Source: Aegilops tauschii subsp. strangulata (taxonomy: Eukaryota > Streptophyta > Magnoliopsida > Poales > Poaceae). Taken from it: DNA of 64,000 nt. The stretch spans positions 459,530,780-459,594,779 of the forward strand of contig NC_053040.3 in NCBI RefSeq assembly GCF_002575655.3. The letters run 5' to 3'. This document shows positions 25,445-36,600 of this stretch, piece by piece. A program made the position numbers and the translations under genes. Positions within the stretch are counted from its first letter, which is position 1. The number at the start of each line of letters is the position of its first letter. The notes under the pieces were generated by a model. The model was not told the DNA's origin. It made no database searches and saw only the letters and a program-made list of their open reading frames with translations.

Positions 25445-27182
25445 TGAAGGAAATATGCCCTAGAGGCAATAATAAAGTTATTATTTATTTCCTTATATCA
25501 TGATAAATGTTTATTATTCATGCTAGAATTGTATTAACTGGAAACATAATACATGTGTGAATACATAGACAAACTAAGTGTCACTAGTATGCCTCTACTT
25601 GACTAGCTCGTTGATCAAAGATGGTTATGTTTCCTAGCCATAGACATGAGTTGTCATTTGATTAACGGGATCACATCATTAGGAGAATGATGTGATTGAC
25701 TTGACCCATTCCGTTAGCTTAGCACTCGATCGTTTAGTATGTTGCTATTGCTTTCTTCATGACTTATACATATTCCTATGACTATGAGATTATGCAACTC
25801 CCGTTTACCGGAGGAACACTTTGTGTGCTACCAAACGTCACAACGTAATTGGGTGATTATAAAGGTGCTCTACAGGTGTCTCCGAAGGTACTTGTTGGGT
25901 TGACGTATTTCGAGATTAGGATTTGTCACTCCGATTGTCGGAGAGGTATCTCTGGGCCCACTCGGTAATGCACATCACTATAAGCCTTGCAAGCATTGCA
26001 ACTAATGAGCTAGTTGCGGGATGATGTATTACGGAACGAGTAAAGAGACTTGCCGGTAACGAGATTGAACTAGGTATTGAGATACCGACGATCGAATCTC
26101 GGGCAAGTAACATACCGATGACAAAGGGAACAACGTATGTTGTTATGCGGTCTGACCGATAAAGATCTTCGTAGAATATGTGGGAACCAATATGAGCATC
26201 CAGGTTCCGCTATTGGTTATTGACCGGAGAGGTGTCTCGGTCATGTCTACATAGTTCTCGAACCCGTAGGGTCCGCACGCTTAACGTTACGATGACAGTT
26301 ATATTATGAGTTTATATGTTTTGATGTACCGAAGGTTGTTCGGAGTCCCGGATGTGATCACGGACATAACGAGGAGTCTCGAAATGGTCAAGACATAAAG
26401 ATTGATATATTGGAAGCCTATGTTTGGATATCGGAAGTGTTCCGGGTGAAATCGGGATTTTTCCGGAGTACCGGGAGGTTACCGGAACCCCCCGGTAACT
26501 TAATGGGCCTTAGTGGGCCTAGGTGGAAGAGAGGAGAGGAGGCCAGGGCAGGGCCCCTCCCCCCTCCCCCCCAGTCTGAATAGGACAAGGAGAGGGGGGC
26601 GGCGCCCCCCTTCCTTCCTCCCCTCCACCTCTTCCCCCTCTCTCTCCTAGTCCAACATGGAAAAGGGGGGGAGTCCTACTCCCGGTAGGAGTAGGACTCC
26701 TCCTGGCGTGCCTCTCCCCTTGGCCGGCCGAACCCCCCCCCCTTGCTCCTTTATATACGGGGGCAGGGGGGCACCTCTAGACACACAATTGATCATTGAT
26801 CTCTTAGCCGTGTGCGGTGCCCCCCTCCACCATATTACACCTCGATAATATCGTAGCGGTGCTTAGGCGAAGCCCTGCGTCGGTAGAACATCATCATTGT
26901 CACCACGCCGTCGTGCTGACGAAACTCTCCCTCAACACTCGGCTGGATCGGAGTTCGAGGGACGTCATCGAGCTGAACGTGTGCTGAACTCGGAGGTGCC
27001 GTGCGTTCGGTACTTGATCGGTCGGATCGTGAAGACGTACGACTACATCAACCGCGTTGTGTTAACGCTTCCGCTTTCGGTCTACGAGGGTACGTAGACA
27101 ACACTCTCCCCTCTCGTTGCTATGCATCACCATGATCTTGCGTGTGCGTAGGAAATTTTTGAAATTACTACGTTCCACAACA
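25445..27182 (+). repeat. 3' LTR of copia element
   Basis: 1738 bases, nearly identical to the left LTR. By a hand scan about 15 substitutions plus small indels, the latter mainly in the C-rich tract near 26550-26570, separate the two. A purine-rich stretch (ACTGGGAGAC) precedes it and is the likely polypurine tract. A cluster of degenerate GGTGTTAATCACAT-type short repeats lies at 25260-25430 just inside it. Confidence 0.92.
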
Positions 27183-28463
27183 GGAGCGCCTCCGCGTCGC
27201 GTTGGAGCATGGCCTCGTAGCACATCTGCTCCTCGCCGTCGGCCTGCTCCTGGCGGAGCCAGTGCTCCTTCCATCGCTCGAGGTGGGCCGCCTTCTCCTC
27301 CGGCGTCGCGGCGAAGTGGACGGGAGGCGCGCTCACCCACTCGCGGTACTGGCCCGTCCACGAGTAGGCCTCCTCCGGCCAAGTGGGTGGAGGCGGGGAG
27401 CGCTTACGCGACGGCTCCGGCTCCGGCTTGGGCTGTACGGGCGGCGACGGTGGAGGTGGCGGCACGAAGAGCGGGGTGTGGACGGAGTCCCCCGCCGCCG
27501 ACAGGGCAAGGGCTTGCTCCAGCCCATCCCAGTGCGCGTCCTCCTCGATGCGGCTAGCCTCCAGCGCGTACTGCAGGGCCTCCTCGAGGGCGGCTTGGTA
27601 CTTCGCCTCCGCCTCCATGTCCTCCAGCTCTACCTCCGGGGGCGGCGGTGGGAACGGCGGCGGGACGGCGTCGACACCCGAGCGTCGTTGCTCCTCGTGT
27701 TCGAGGGCGAACCAAGCCTCCCAGTTAGGAGAGTCGGCGGCGTACTCGGGCAGCCGACGCTGCTCCGACGTGAGCAATGCGCGGCGCCGGCGCACCTCGT
27801 CGTCGTGCGCCTGCTGGGTCCGCGGAACCGTCGGCACCGGGATCCGGTTTGGATCCAAATGCCAACGGTGCGGCAGCGTCACGTCGGGGTAGGGGAGGGG
27901 CTGCCTGTACTCCCAGTGCCACCGCGCTTGGTGCACCGGGATGTGCAGGCGCCGGCGTTCAGGGCGGAAACGCGCCGGCGGTGGAGGGGGAGGGGGAGCA
28001 CAGGATGACGAGGCGCCGGGGGTGCCCTTGCCCTTGCCATTGCTGCTGCCGAAGAGGCCCATGGCGCGCGCTAGGGTTTGCGGTCGCCGGCGAGGAAGCA
28101 AAGGGAGTGGTGGGGGGCCAGATGTGGATGGGAGAAGTGGATGAGGCCGACCCTGCCGCACGCGTGGTTAAAAAAGGAGGCGCGCACTGGCTGACGCGTG
28201 GGCCCACTGTCGGTGGTCGTCATAAATAAGACGACCGGTGACGGTTGGGTGGCCGCCAGGTAGGGACGCGGCGGACGGCGAGGAGACGCGCGGCGCGTCC
28301 GCGCCGACGCATTCCAGGCAATTTTGGGCCGGAAATGGGTCAGCGCGGACGCCAGGCGGACACGATTTGAGTTTGGGTCGGCGCGTTGGGCCGTCACTTT
28401 TGTCTGCGCCGACCCAAACGGATGTGGACGGACGAAATGGATCGCCCATTGGAGTTGCTCTTA

Positions 28464-29573
28464 GTTTCCGTTCTTCGGATACACAGGTGACTTGTCCATT
28501 TGTCACTTTCTAGTTCAAAGTATATGTAGTATGGAACAATGCGTGTCTGTGACTCCTTGAGGCTGTGACTGCGAATCATGTGATGTGAGCAGCAAACAGA
28601 ATAAGCAAAAACAGTGAAACAAAAATGCAAACTTTGTTATAATTATATAAAATTCATTTTTTCTGTTATATTTGGGAGGGGAGGGGGGGTTCCAAAGCTT
28701 GTTTCTGGTGACATGGTACATGATTTGTCCACCTATCACTTCATAGTTGAAAAAACATACGGAATTCATATACTTGTTGACAAACTCAGATATGGTATAA
28801 GTGTAAACTAAATTGATTGCGGCCTTTTCAACTACGTATATATTTGGGCTCCTTTCATCCAAACGAATCTCATGGGATCTTTGGAGGATATTAATCATAA
28901 GGATTTCCCCCCTAAGAATTCATTTTTACTCTACCGCGGAAGAAAGCTCCCATGCATTGAACATTTTTTTGTTTCAATTTATTTGTTTTCTATGTGGTAT
29001 CAAACACTCTTCAATGCAATTTCCTTTAGTTTTCAAATGCTATATAACTGAACGTGACATTGCACTCCGTGTTTTCCTTTCGTAGTGTTTTGGAAATCCT
29101 GCAAATACAAGGGCCATTGGTTTCATTAGTGGCAGCACCAGCCACAGCCTTAGCTATGGGTCATCATCATCATTCGGTTGACATTCTTCCTTCATATACT
29201 TTTGCACCACCGTTCATTTTCACTCTTTGCACAACTTACCGCCCTGTCAACAACTCGTCTACTGCCACGACCGAGCCTTCTTCTTCTATCGACGTCTGCG
29301 GGTGAAGAAGAGGCTTAATGTTTTTTTTTGGCGAGGGCCTGGTTCGCAATTGGCCAAAGGAGGGTGTCAACTATGTCCACCAACCGAGGCAAATGATAGG
29401 GTTGCGGTCAAGGCGAATGATAGGGTTGCGGCTCTAATACACGATCCCATGAGAGGGTTAGTAATTTTCTTAGAGTGTGTCTTGATAAGAGATAGGAGTA
29501 TGATTTTTTTTACCAAATTTTAACCATGCAAACTGAATGAACCAATTTTTTACCATTCCATATAAGTATAAAA
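28464..29573. other. No gene seen
   Basis: AT-rich spacer between the TTA-TSD element and the truncated copia. Frames are short and overlapping. A small tandem repeat (AATGATAGGGTTGCGG, two copies, about 29393-29435) is visible. Nothing else could be assigned. Confidence 0.4.
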
Positions 29574-30632
29574 CTAAAAACAAAATAAATAGACAAAATC
29601 CTTCATACGCATGAATAAATAGTTATTTAAATTTAAGAACAATAAAATAGATTGTAACTTAGCCAATCTTCGCTTAATCCGTAGTCCCTGTTTCGAGTTG
29701 TAAATATTAGCAACAGAACCAGTATCAAATACCCATGTGCTACTGCGAGTATTAGTAAGGTACACATCAATAACATGTATATCACATATACCTTTGTTCA
29801 CATTGCCATCCTTCTTATCCGCCAAATACTTGGGGTTGTTCCGCTTCCAGTGACCAGTCTGCTTGCAGTAGAAGCACTTAGTCTCAGGCTTAGGTCCAGA
29901 CTTGGGTTTCTTCTCCTGAGCAGCAACTTGTTTGCTGTTCTTCTTGAAGTTGCCCTTCTTCTTCCCTTTACCCTTTTTCTTGAAACTGATGGTCTTATTG
30001 ACCATCAACACTTGATGCTCCTTCTTGATTTCTACCTCTGCAGCTTTTAGCATTGCGAAGAGCTCGGGAATTGTCTTATCCATCCCTTGCATATTATAGT
30101 TCATCACAAAGCTCTTGTAGCTTGGTGGCAGTGATTGAAGAATTCTGTCAATGACACTATCATCCGGAAGATTAACTCCCAGTTGAATCAAGTGATTATT
30201 ATACCCAGACATTTTGAGTATATGTTCACTGACAGAACTATTCTCCTCCATCTTGCAGCTATAGAACTTATTGGAGACTTCATATCTCTCAATCCGGGCA
30301 TTTGCTTGAAATATTAACTTCAACTCCTTTAACATCTCATATGCTCCATGACGTTCAAAACGTCGTTGAAGTCCCGGTTCTAAGCCGTAAAGCATGGCAC
30401 ACTGAACTATCGAGTAGTCATTATCTTTGCTCTGCCAGACGTTCTTAACGTCGTCAGTTGCATCTGCAGCAGGCCTGGCACCCAGCGGTGCTTCCAGGAC
30501 GTAATTCTTCTGTGCAGCAATGAGGATAATCCTCAAGTTACGGACCCAGTCCGTGTAATTGCTACCATCATCTTTCAACTTTGCTTTCTCAAGGAACGCA
30601 TTAAAATTCAACAGAACAATAGCACGTGCCAT
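29574..30632 (-). CDS. Copia Gag with start of protease
   Basis: Retrotransposon Gag, the capsid and nucleocapsid protein. An open frame of 352 codons starts MARAIVLLNFNAFLEKAK. It shows the UBN2-type gag domain (NYTDWVRNLRIILIAAQ, GLQRRFERHG, ILQSLPPSYKSFVMNY) and a Lys-rich linker. The zinc knuckle follows as CFYCKQTGHWKRNNPKYL, in which the fourth ligand expected to be Cys is Asn. Near the end WVFDTGSVAN is the start of the aspartic protease with its DTG-type active site. After about residue 330 the sequence leaves copia homology and reads into flanking AT-rich DNA to the stop. No stop interrupts the gag part, which is unusual for this window. Expression is unknown. Confidence 0.85.
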   Translation of the reverse strand: MARAIVLLNFNAFLEKAKLKDDGSNYTDWVRNLRIILIAAQKNYVLEAPLGARPAADATDDVKNVWQSKDNDYSIVQCAMLYGLEPGLQRRFERHGAYEMLKELKLIFQANARIERYEVSNKFYSCKMEENSSVSEHILKMSGYNNHLIQLGVNLPDDSVIDRILQSLPPSYKSFVMNYNMQGMDKTIPELFAMLKAAEVEIKKEHQVLMVNKTISFKKKGKGKKKGNFKKNSKQVAAQEKKPKSGPKPETKCFYCKQTGHWKRNNPKYLADKKDGNVNKGICDIHVIDVYLTNTRSSTWVFDTGSVANIYNSKQGLRIKRRLAKLQSILLFLNLNNYLFMRMKDFVYLFCF

Positions 30633-31867
30633 CTATCTACAACAACATAGACAAGCAAAATACTATCAGGTACTAAGTTCATGATAAATTTAAGTTTAAT
30701 TAATCATATTACTTAAGAACTCCCACTTAGATAGACATCCCTCTAATCATCTAAGTGATCACGTGATCCAAATCAACTAAACCATGTCCGATCATCACGT
30801 GAGATGGAGTAGTTTTTCAATGGTGAACATCACTATGTTGATCATATCTACTATATGATTCACGCTCGACCTTTCGGTCTCAGTGTTCCGAGGCCATATC
30901 TGCATATGCTAGGCTCGTCAAGTTTAACCCGAGTATTCTGCGTGTGTAAAACTGGCTTACACCCGTTGTATTTGAACGTAGAGCTTATCACACCCGATCA
31001 TCACGTGGTGTCTTAGCACGACGAACTTTCGCAACGGTGCATACTCAGGGAGAACACTTATACCTTGAAATTTAGTGAGAGATCATCTTATATTGCTACT
31101 GTCAATCAAAGCAGAATAAGATGCATAAATGATAAACATCACATGCAATCAATATAAGTGATATGATATGGCCATCATCATCTTGTGCCTTTGATCTCCA
31201 TCTCCAAAGCACCGTCATGATCACCATTGTCACCGACGCGACACCTTGATCTCCATCGTAGCATCGTTGTCGTCTCGCCAACTATTGCTTCTATGACTAT
31301 CGCTACCGCTTAGTGATAAAGTAAAGCAATTACAGGGCGATTGCATTGCATACAATAAAGCGACAACCATATGGCTCCTGCCAGTTGCCGATAACTCCGT
31401 TACAAAACATGATCATCTCGTACAATAAAATATAGCATCATGTCTTGACCATATCACATCACAACATGCCCTGGAAAAAGAAGTTAGACGTCATCTACTT
31501 TGTTGTTGCAAGTTTTACGTGGCTGCTACGGGCTGAGCAAGAACCGTTCTTACATACGCATCAAAACTACAATGATAGTTCGTCAAGTTAGTGCTGTTTT
31601 AACCTTTTCAAGGACCGGGCGTAGCCACACTCGGTTCAACTAAAGTTGGAGAAACTGACACCCGGCAGCCACCTGTGTGCAAAGCACGTCGGTAGAACCA
31701 GTCTTGCGTAAGCGTACGCGTAATGTCGGTCCGGGCCGCTTCATCCAACAACACCGCCGAACCAAAGTATGACATGCTGGTAAGCAGTATGACTTGCATC
31801 GCCCACAACTCACTTGTGTTCTACTCGTGCATATAACATCTACGCATAAACCTGGCTCAGATGCCAC

Positions 31868-33612
31868 TGTTGGGAACGTAGTAATTTCAAAATTTTACCT
31901 ACGCACACGCAAGATCATGGTGATGCATAGCAACAAGAGAGGAGAGTGTCGTCCACGTACCCTCGTAGACCGTTAAGCGGAAGCGTTATAAAAACGAGGT
32001 TGATGTAGTCGTATGTCTTCATGATCGACTGATCCTTAGTACCGAACGTACGGCACCTCCGCGTCCAGCACACGTTCAGCTCAGTGACGTCCCGCGAACT
32101 CACGATCCAGTAGAGCTCGAGGGAGAGTTTCGTCAGCACGACGGCGTGGTGACGATGTTGATGAAGCTACCGACGCAGGGCTTCGCCTAAGCACCGCTAC
32201 GATATGACCGAGGTGGAATATGGTGGAGGGGGGCACCGCACACGGCTAAAAGATCAATGATCAATTGTTGTGTCTCTGGGGTGCCCCCTGCCCCCGTATA
32301 TAAAGGAGCTAGGGGGGAGGCGGCCGGCCAGGAGGAGGGCGCGCCAAGGGGGGGAGTCCTACTCCCACCGGGAGTAGGACTCCTCTTTTCCTAGTAGGAG
32401 TAGGAGAAGGGAAGGAAAGGAGAGAGGAAGAGAAGGAAAAGGGGGGCGCCGCCCCCCCTCCTTGTCCAATTCGGACTAGAGGGGGAGGGGGCGCGCGGCT
32501 GCCCTGGCCGCCCCTCTTCTTCTCCCACTAGGGCCCATGAGGCCCAATTAACTCCTCGGGGGGTTCCGGTAACCCCCTCGGTACTTCGGTATATGCCTGA
32601 AACCTCCCGGAACCCTTCCGGTGTCCGAACATAGTCATCCAATATATCGATCTTTACGTCTCGACCATTTCGAGACTCTTCGTCATGTCCGTGATCACAT
32701 CCGGGACTCCGAACTACCTTCGGCACATCAAAACATAAAAAACTCATAATACCGATCGTCACAGAACTTTAAGCGTGCGGACCCTACGTACGGGTTCGAG
32801 AACTATGTAGACATGACCGAGACATGTCTCCGGTCAATAACAAATAGCGGAACCTGGATTCTCATATTGGTTCCGACATATTCTACGAAGATCTTTATCG
32901 GTCAAACCGCATAACAGCATACGTTGTTCCCTTTGTCATCGGTATGTTACTTGCCCGAGATTCGATCGTCGGTATCTCAATACCTAGCTCAATCTTGTTA
33001 CCGGCAAGTCTCTTTACTCGTTCTGTAGTGCATCATCCCGTAACTAACTCATTAGTTACATTGCTTGCAAGGCTTATAGTGATGTGCATTACCGAGAGGG
33101 CCCAGAGATACCTCTCCGACAATCGGAGTGACAAATCCTATTCTCGATCTATGCCAACTCAACAAGTACCATCGGAGACACCTGTAGAGCACCTTTATAA
33201 TCACCCAGTTACGTTGTGACGTTTGGTAGCACACAAAGTGTTTCTCCGATAATCGGGAGCTGCATAATCTCATAGTCATAGGAACATGTATAAGTCATGA
33301 AGAAAGCAATAGCAGTAAACTAAGTGATCAGGTGCTAAGCTAACGGAATGGGTCAAGTCAATCGCATCATTCTCTAATGATGTGATCCCGTTAATCAAAT
33401 GACAACTCATGTCTATGGCTAGGAAACTTAACCATCTTTGATTCAACGAGCTAGTCAAGTAGAGGCATACTAGTGACACTTAGTTTGTCTATGTATTCAC
33501 ACATGTATTATGTTTCCGGTTAATACAATTCTAGCATGAATAATAAACATTTATCCTGTTATGAGGAAATAAATAATAACTTTATTACTGCCTCTAGGGC
33601 ATATTTCCTTCA
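31868..33612 (-). repeat. LTR of truncated copia element
   Basis: 1745 bases. Read on the plus strand it begins TGTTGGGAACGTAG and ends ATATTTCCTTCA. It matches the LTR type of the neighbouring copia elements in inverse orientation. The TATA-type CCCCCGTATATAAAGG at about 32290-32306 lies before the transcribed part. Confidence 0.9.
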
Positions 33613-33896
33613 ATATCTTCATGCGGTTGGACTTACATCATTGTGCAAGAACACATCATCATTTGTTAGGCATTCCAATTTCTTTTTTGCAAAGGGCCTA
33701 AGGCCATATATTAATAATCAGGTCCTTGCAAACATATCCATGCATAAAAGTAAAATTGATTAAATCCTTCGGGGTGATAAAGTCTTGTTCCTCCTGCATG
33801 CACTGACGGTGCACCCTGAGTATAGCTTGATGCGGTCTCTAAGCCTCCGCCTCAGTGGGGCAATTTTTTAAAAACGTAGGAGCTTGTATAAGAAAT
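33613..33896. other. Short spacer
   Basis: No gene recognised. The sequence around 33680-33730 looks like a decayed transposon tail. Confidence 0.35.
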
Positions 33897-34912
33897 CAAT
33901 ACTAGGGAAAAGCTTATAGGCAGACGCTTACTAGTAGCCAGGGTTTATAACCCTCGCTACTGCTACTTACTAGTAGCGCGGGTTTTTACCCCCGCTACTA
34001 CTAAGTTGATAGTAGTAGCGTGGGTTTATAACCCTCGCTACTACTAAGTGGCCTATAAACCCACGCTACTACTATCAACTTAGTAGTAGCGCAGGTTTAT
34101 ACCCCACGCTACTAGTAAGTAGTAGGTAGGTGAAATCCCCACATCCTCGGCTGAATCCCTCCTTTCTCCCTCACTCCCCCCTCTCTCCATAGGAATCTCC
34201 CATGGTGCTGCACACCTCCTCCTCCATGGCGCCCAACGAGTTCACCTCCTCGCGTCGCGTGCCTCCTCCTCCATGGTGCCAAAAGAGGGAGGCCGCCTCG
34301 CGCCGCCGGCGTCCCGGAGCTCGCCGGTCTTCCCCACATCTCCATGCCACCACGTTGGACCACTTCACCACCAGTGACGAGCCCCGGTGCGCCCTCCATC
34401 TCATTCCTTTCTTCCTTGTTTCTCTTTTTCCCTCTCCATGTCCCTCCGATTTTACTCACCTCCCATGCCCATGCCTGCGCAGGTCGTCGACATGGCCAAC
34501 GAGGAGCTCTCTGCCTTGGCCGTGAAGAGGACCCTCACACCGTCGTCTTGCTATCCTCTGCACGGGATCCGGTCCCTCTACAACAGTCGTCGCTGGATCT
34601 GGTCTCCGCCGCCCGTCCGCACCTCCGGCGACCCTTGTTGTCACTGGATCGAACCATTGACATCACGCACGGGGTCGAGATTTTTTTTTGGTTTTTGAAA
34701 TTGATAGTAGTAGCGCGGGTCACATACACACGCTACAGCTAGTTAGTAGTAGCGCGTGTCGAACCCGCGCTACTACTAACACACGTACTAGTAGCGCGGG
34801 ATGCACCGCGCTACTACTACTAGTTAGCTGTAGCGCCGTAGTAGTAGCGCAGGCACCCGCGCTACTACTAGCTTTTAACCCGCGCTACTACTAGGCTTTT
34901 TTTCTAGTAGTG
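33897..34912. mobile_element. Non-autonomous CACTA transposon with gene-like cargo
   Basis: The right end reads CTTTTTTTCTAGTAGTG, i.e. CACTACTAGAAAAAAAG on the other strand. The left end reads CAATACTAGGGAAAAG, one change from canonical CACTACTAGG. AAT flanks both ends (33894-33896 and 34913-34915), the 3-bp duplication of CACTA elements. Subterminal repeats of a TAGTAGCGCGGGTT unit occur in both orientations at 33930-34120 and 34700-34900. The 1016-bp element has no transposase. Its middle, 34140-34690, is non-repetitive GC-rich sequence. Confidence 0.88.
34140..34690 (+). pseudogene. Gene-like cargo inside CACTA
   Basis: GC- and CT-rich sequence with exon/intron texture. A frame 34202-34525 starts MVLHTSSSMAPNEFTSS. 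A CTGCGCAG acceptor-like site at about 34475-34482 is followed by a frame reading VVDMANEELSALAVKRTL. The two parts could be exons of a captured host gene, but I do not recognise the product and the right boundary runs into the subterminal repeats. It could be simple GC-rich filler instead. Confidence 0.35.
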
Positions 34913-34915
34913 AAT

Positions 34916-36600
34916 GATAGAGAAGTCGTCGATGTCGACTAGGAGATGCTGATGTCGTAATTTGTGAAGAAATCACCGCCCCGGAGAACAAAACATCAAT
35001 AAGGGCCTGTACAAACTTTAAAGACCACGAAAGCCATTTGAATCCAGGCGGATCCACCGAAAACCTAAACCGGCTGGATCCTGGGAGACACACTAGAGAC
35101 ACGGCTCCACATGCCTCCGCCAGTGATAAACACATCAACAAACACAAGGATAGGATGGGGAGAACCTTATTCCTATACCGGGCTAACGTCGCCGCCTCAC
35201 CGCTCCAAACTAAACACGAAAACTCCCTAAAGAAAACCTGGAAAAAATCGCCCATGTCGTTGCACGACAATTGCGGATATGATGTTGAGCATGCCACCGT
35301 CTAAGGACCATGCACCGACACCCTCTTCCTCGGTGTCCTAGCCAGGCCGGGCTACCATTGAAGATCGTTGCGCTGGATCCCTCCGGCCGTCGTCGACTTC
35401 ACGACCACCGCCACTAGCACCACCTAATGAAGACCGACACTGAAGCCCTTATCTCATTCGCCGTCCACAATAGCCCTCCAACACCTCTACAACAAGTAGA
35501 CTCCGGTCGGTACCTCTTCCACTGTCGCCGACTCTCCGCTGGTTTCTTTACCTGGCAACATGCACTGGCGGTGGCAAGAGCAGGAGACGACGAGTGGTGT
35601 CTAGGGTTTTGGATAATAATGCATCACCGCGTGCATCTCCAAGGCGGACCCGTAAACCGCTCACATCCGTCCGGACTATGGAAGCCATCCAATGCGGTCC
35701 TGTATCTGTCCGCAACGCGGTCCAAACGTGTTTTTTCCCGCAAATTGGAGATAAATTGGGGGAGGTTTGCGGGAGTCTGAACACCCGAAACGTCGCTCTC
35801 CGCCACCCTATGTCCACCCAATCCCCCTCCCGGTCCCATTTTCCTTCCACTTCGCCCTTCCCCCCTTGCTTTGCATCCGCACCCTCCACCTCTGCCGCCG
35901 CCGCTGTACGCAACGTGAGGTCGTTGTCGTATCGCTGGCACGCTATTCAGATCAGCGTCACCAAGTTTTACGACGTGGTTCATCAGCTCGAGGCAAGGTG
36001 GCAGAGGACGAGATCATACTTTTTTCTCTTTCTAAACTTATCGATTGATTCATTCACTCAATGTAGGTCTACACATTATATGTAGCCCGCACGCGCTGCC
36101 GTGGTGCACCATAGAGGGATGGCCATCACGAGCACACACTGTTGGATGAAACTGAAGGGAGAGTATGTGTGGGACGACATGATCCGTTCATGAAAAACTT
36201 GTTGGACATCCAGGATCTAGTTGAATTTGAGACCGTTGTTGTACTAGGCCTAACTTGCATGTTATGTATGAATGATTTGTGGTATTTTCTATCCGCACTT
36301 TGATGAATATCGGTCGGTTTGCATGAATTTCGTTCGGTTAGTTAAAATGCGGATTAAAATGTATGTGGCTGGAGTTGGATGGCGTCCTCTCACAACCGTG
36401 CCCGTGGTCGGATGCGGGAGAAAATTTGCGTGTTGCTGTCGGATGTCACATATTTCCAACATTAGTACTTAGGTCAAATATATGAAATAATTAAACATCA
36501 AAACCCTCTAGAAAGAGTTTTTGACTTGAGAACCATCTGTGGAGCACTACCATTAACTCCTATACGCTACAGGAAAATTCGACGAAAACGCCAGCCATGC
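34916..36600. other. Transposon-like sequence, no gene assigned
   Basis: Frames up to 163 codons exist (for example 35594-36085 and 34875-35297 on the other strand), but none has a domain. Sequence from about 35618 (GCGTGCATCTCCAAGGCGG) to about 36430 has the look of a decayed cereal DNA transposon with CCGTCCGGAC-type motifs. I could not confirm terminal inverted repeats or a target duplication. Confidence 0.35.

Larger units (their letters stand above)
18606..27182 (+). mobile_element. Complete but coding-dead Ty1/copia retrotransposon
   Basis: Two long terminal repeats at 18606-20338 and 25445-27182 begin TGAAG and end CCACAACA. They are flanked by the 5-bp duplication GGAGC (18601-18605 and 27183-27187), so the insertion is complete. 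The order gag, integrase, RT, RNase H between them is the copia order. A primer-binding site follows the left LTR at 20340 (TGGCATCCGAGCC, a variant of the initiator-tRNA type). The LTRs are very similar while the internal coding region is full of stops. It interrupts the ORF of the TTA-TSD DNA element. Confidence 0.93.
18421..28062 (-). pseudogene. Unrecognised proline-rich, charged ORF of the TTA-TSD element, split by copia
   Basis: The N-terminal part runs from an ATG at 28062 (MGLFGSSNGKGKG) down to the copia insertion at 27183. It is about 293 codons long, with a basic, proline-rich start, WHWEYRQPLPYPD and WHLDPNRIP motifs, and a Glu/Ala-rich helical region near the middle. A PPPPP block and SWTGQYREWVSAPPVHF follow. 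The C-terminal part lies beyond the copia at 18605-18421 and ends in VFIDLTDDGG shortly before the stop. The two halves are in different frames at a GAG-repeat tract, so besides the insertion there is at least one frameshift. An upstream ATG at 28161 is also open, but the 28062 start matches the related fragment at 10461. I do not recognise a family or a catalytic motif. Confidence is for a real transposon-borne ORF, not for a function. Confidence 0.6.
18118..28460 (-). mobile_element. DNA transposon with TTA TSD (PIF/Harbinger-like), interrupted by copia
   Basis: The ends are inverted repeats: GAGCAACTCCAACGGG at 18118 and the complement CCCATTGGAGTTGCTC ending at 28460. They are flanked by TTA (18115-18117 and 28461-28463). 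A 3-bp TTA/TAA target duplication is typical of PIF/Harbinger. Subterminal CCAAACG-AACGCG and TTTGGGTCGGC motifs recur near both ends. Removing the nested copia leaves about 1.76 kb. No transposase is visible; the only sizeable frame is the unrecognised minus-strand ORF. The element is therefore probably non-autonomous. Confidence 0.75.
29574..33612 (-). mobile_element. Truncated Ty1/copia element (5' LTR and gag only)
   Basis: On the minus strand the order is LTR (33612 down to 31868), primer-binding site (plus 31854-31866, complement of TGGCATCTGAGCC), about 1.2 kb of leader, then gag. The element stops at about 29640, just after the start of the protease region. The rest of pol and the 3' LTR are missing. 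It belongs to the same family as the element at 18606-27182, with similar LTR termini and gag, but is a distinct, older-looking copy. Because one end is deleted, no target duplication can be checked. Confidence 0.9.

Noticed and set aside
27202..28008. 268-codon frame on the plus strand opposite the transposon ORF
   Set aside because: It is antisense to the better-supported ORF and its Arg/Leu/Gly-rich composition is what the complement of a Pro/Glu-rich GC gene gives.
33930..34900. TAGTAGCGCGGG repeats considered as a regulatory array
   Set aside because: They are the subterminal repeats of the CACTA element, bounded by its termini and AAT duplications.
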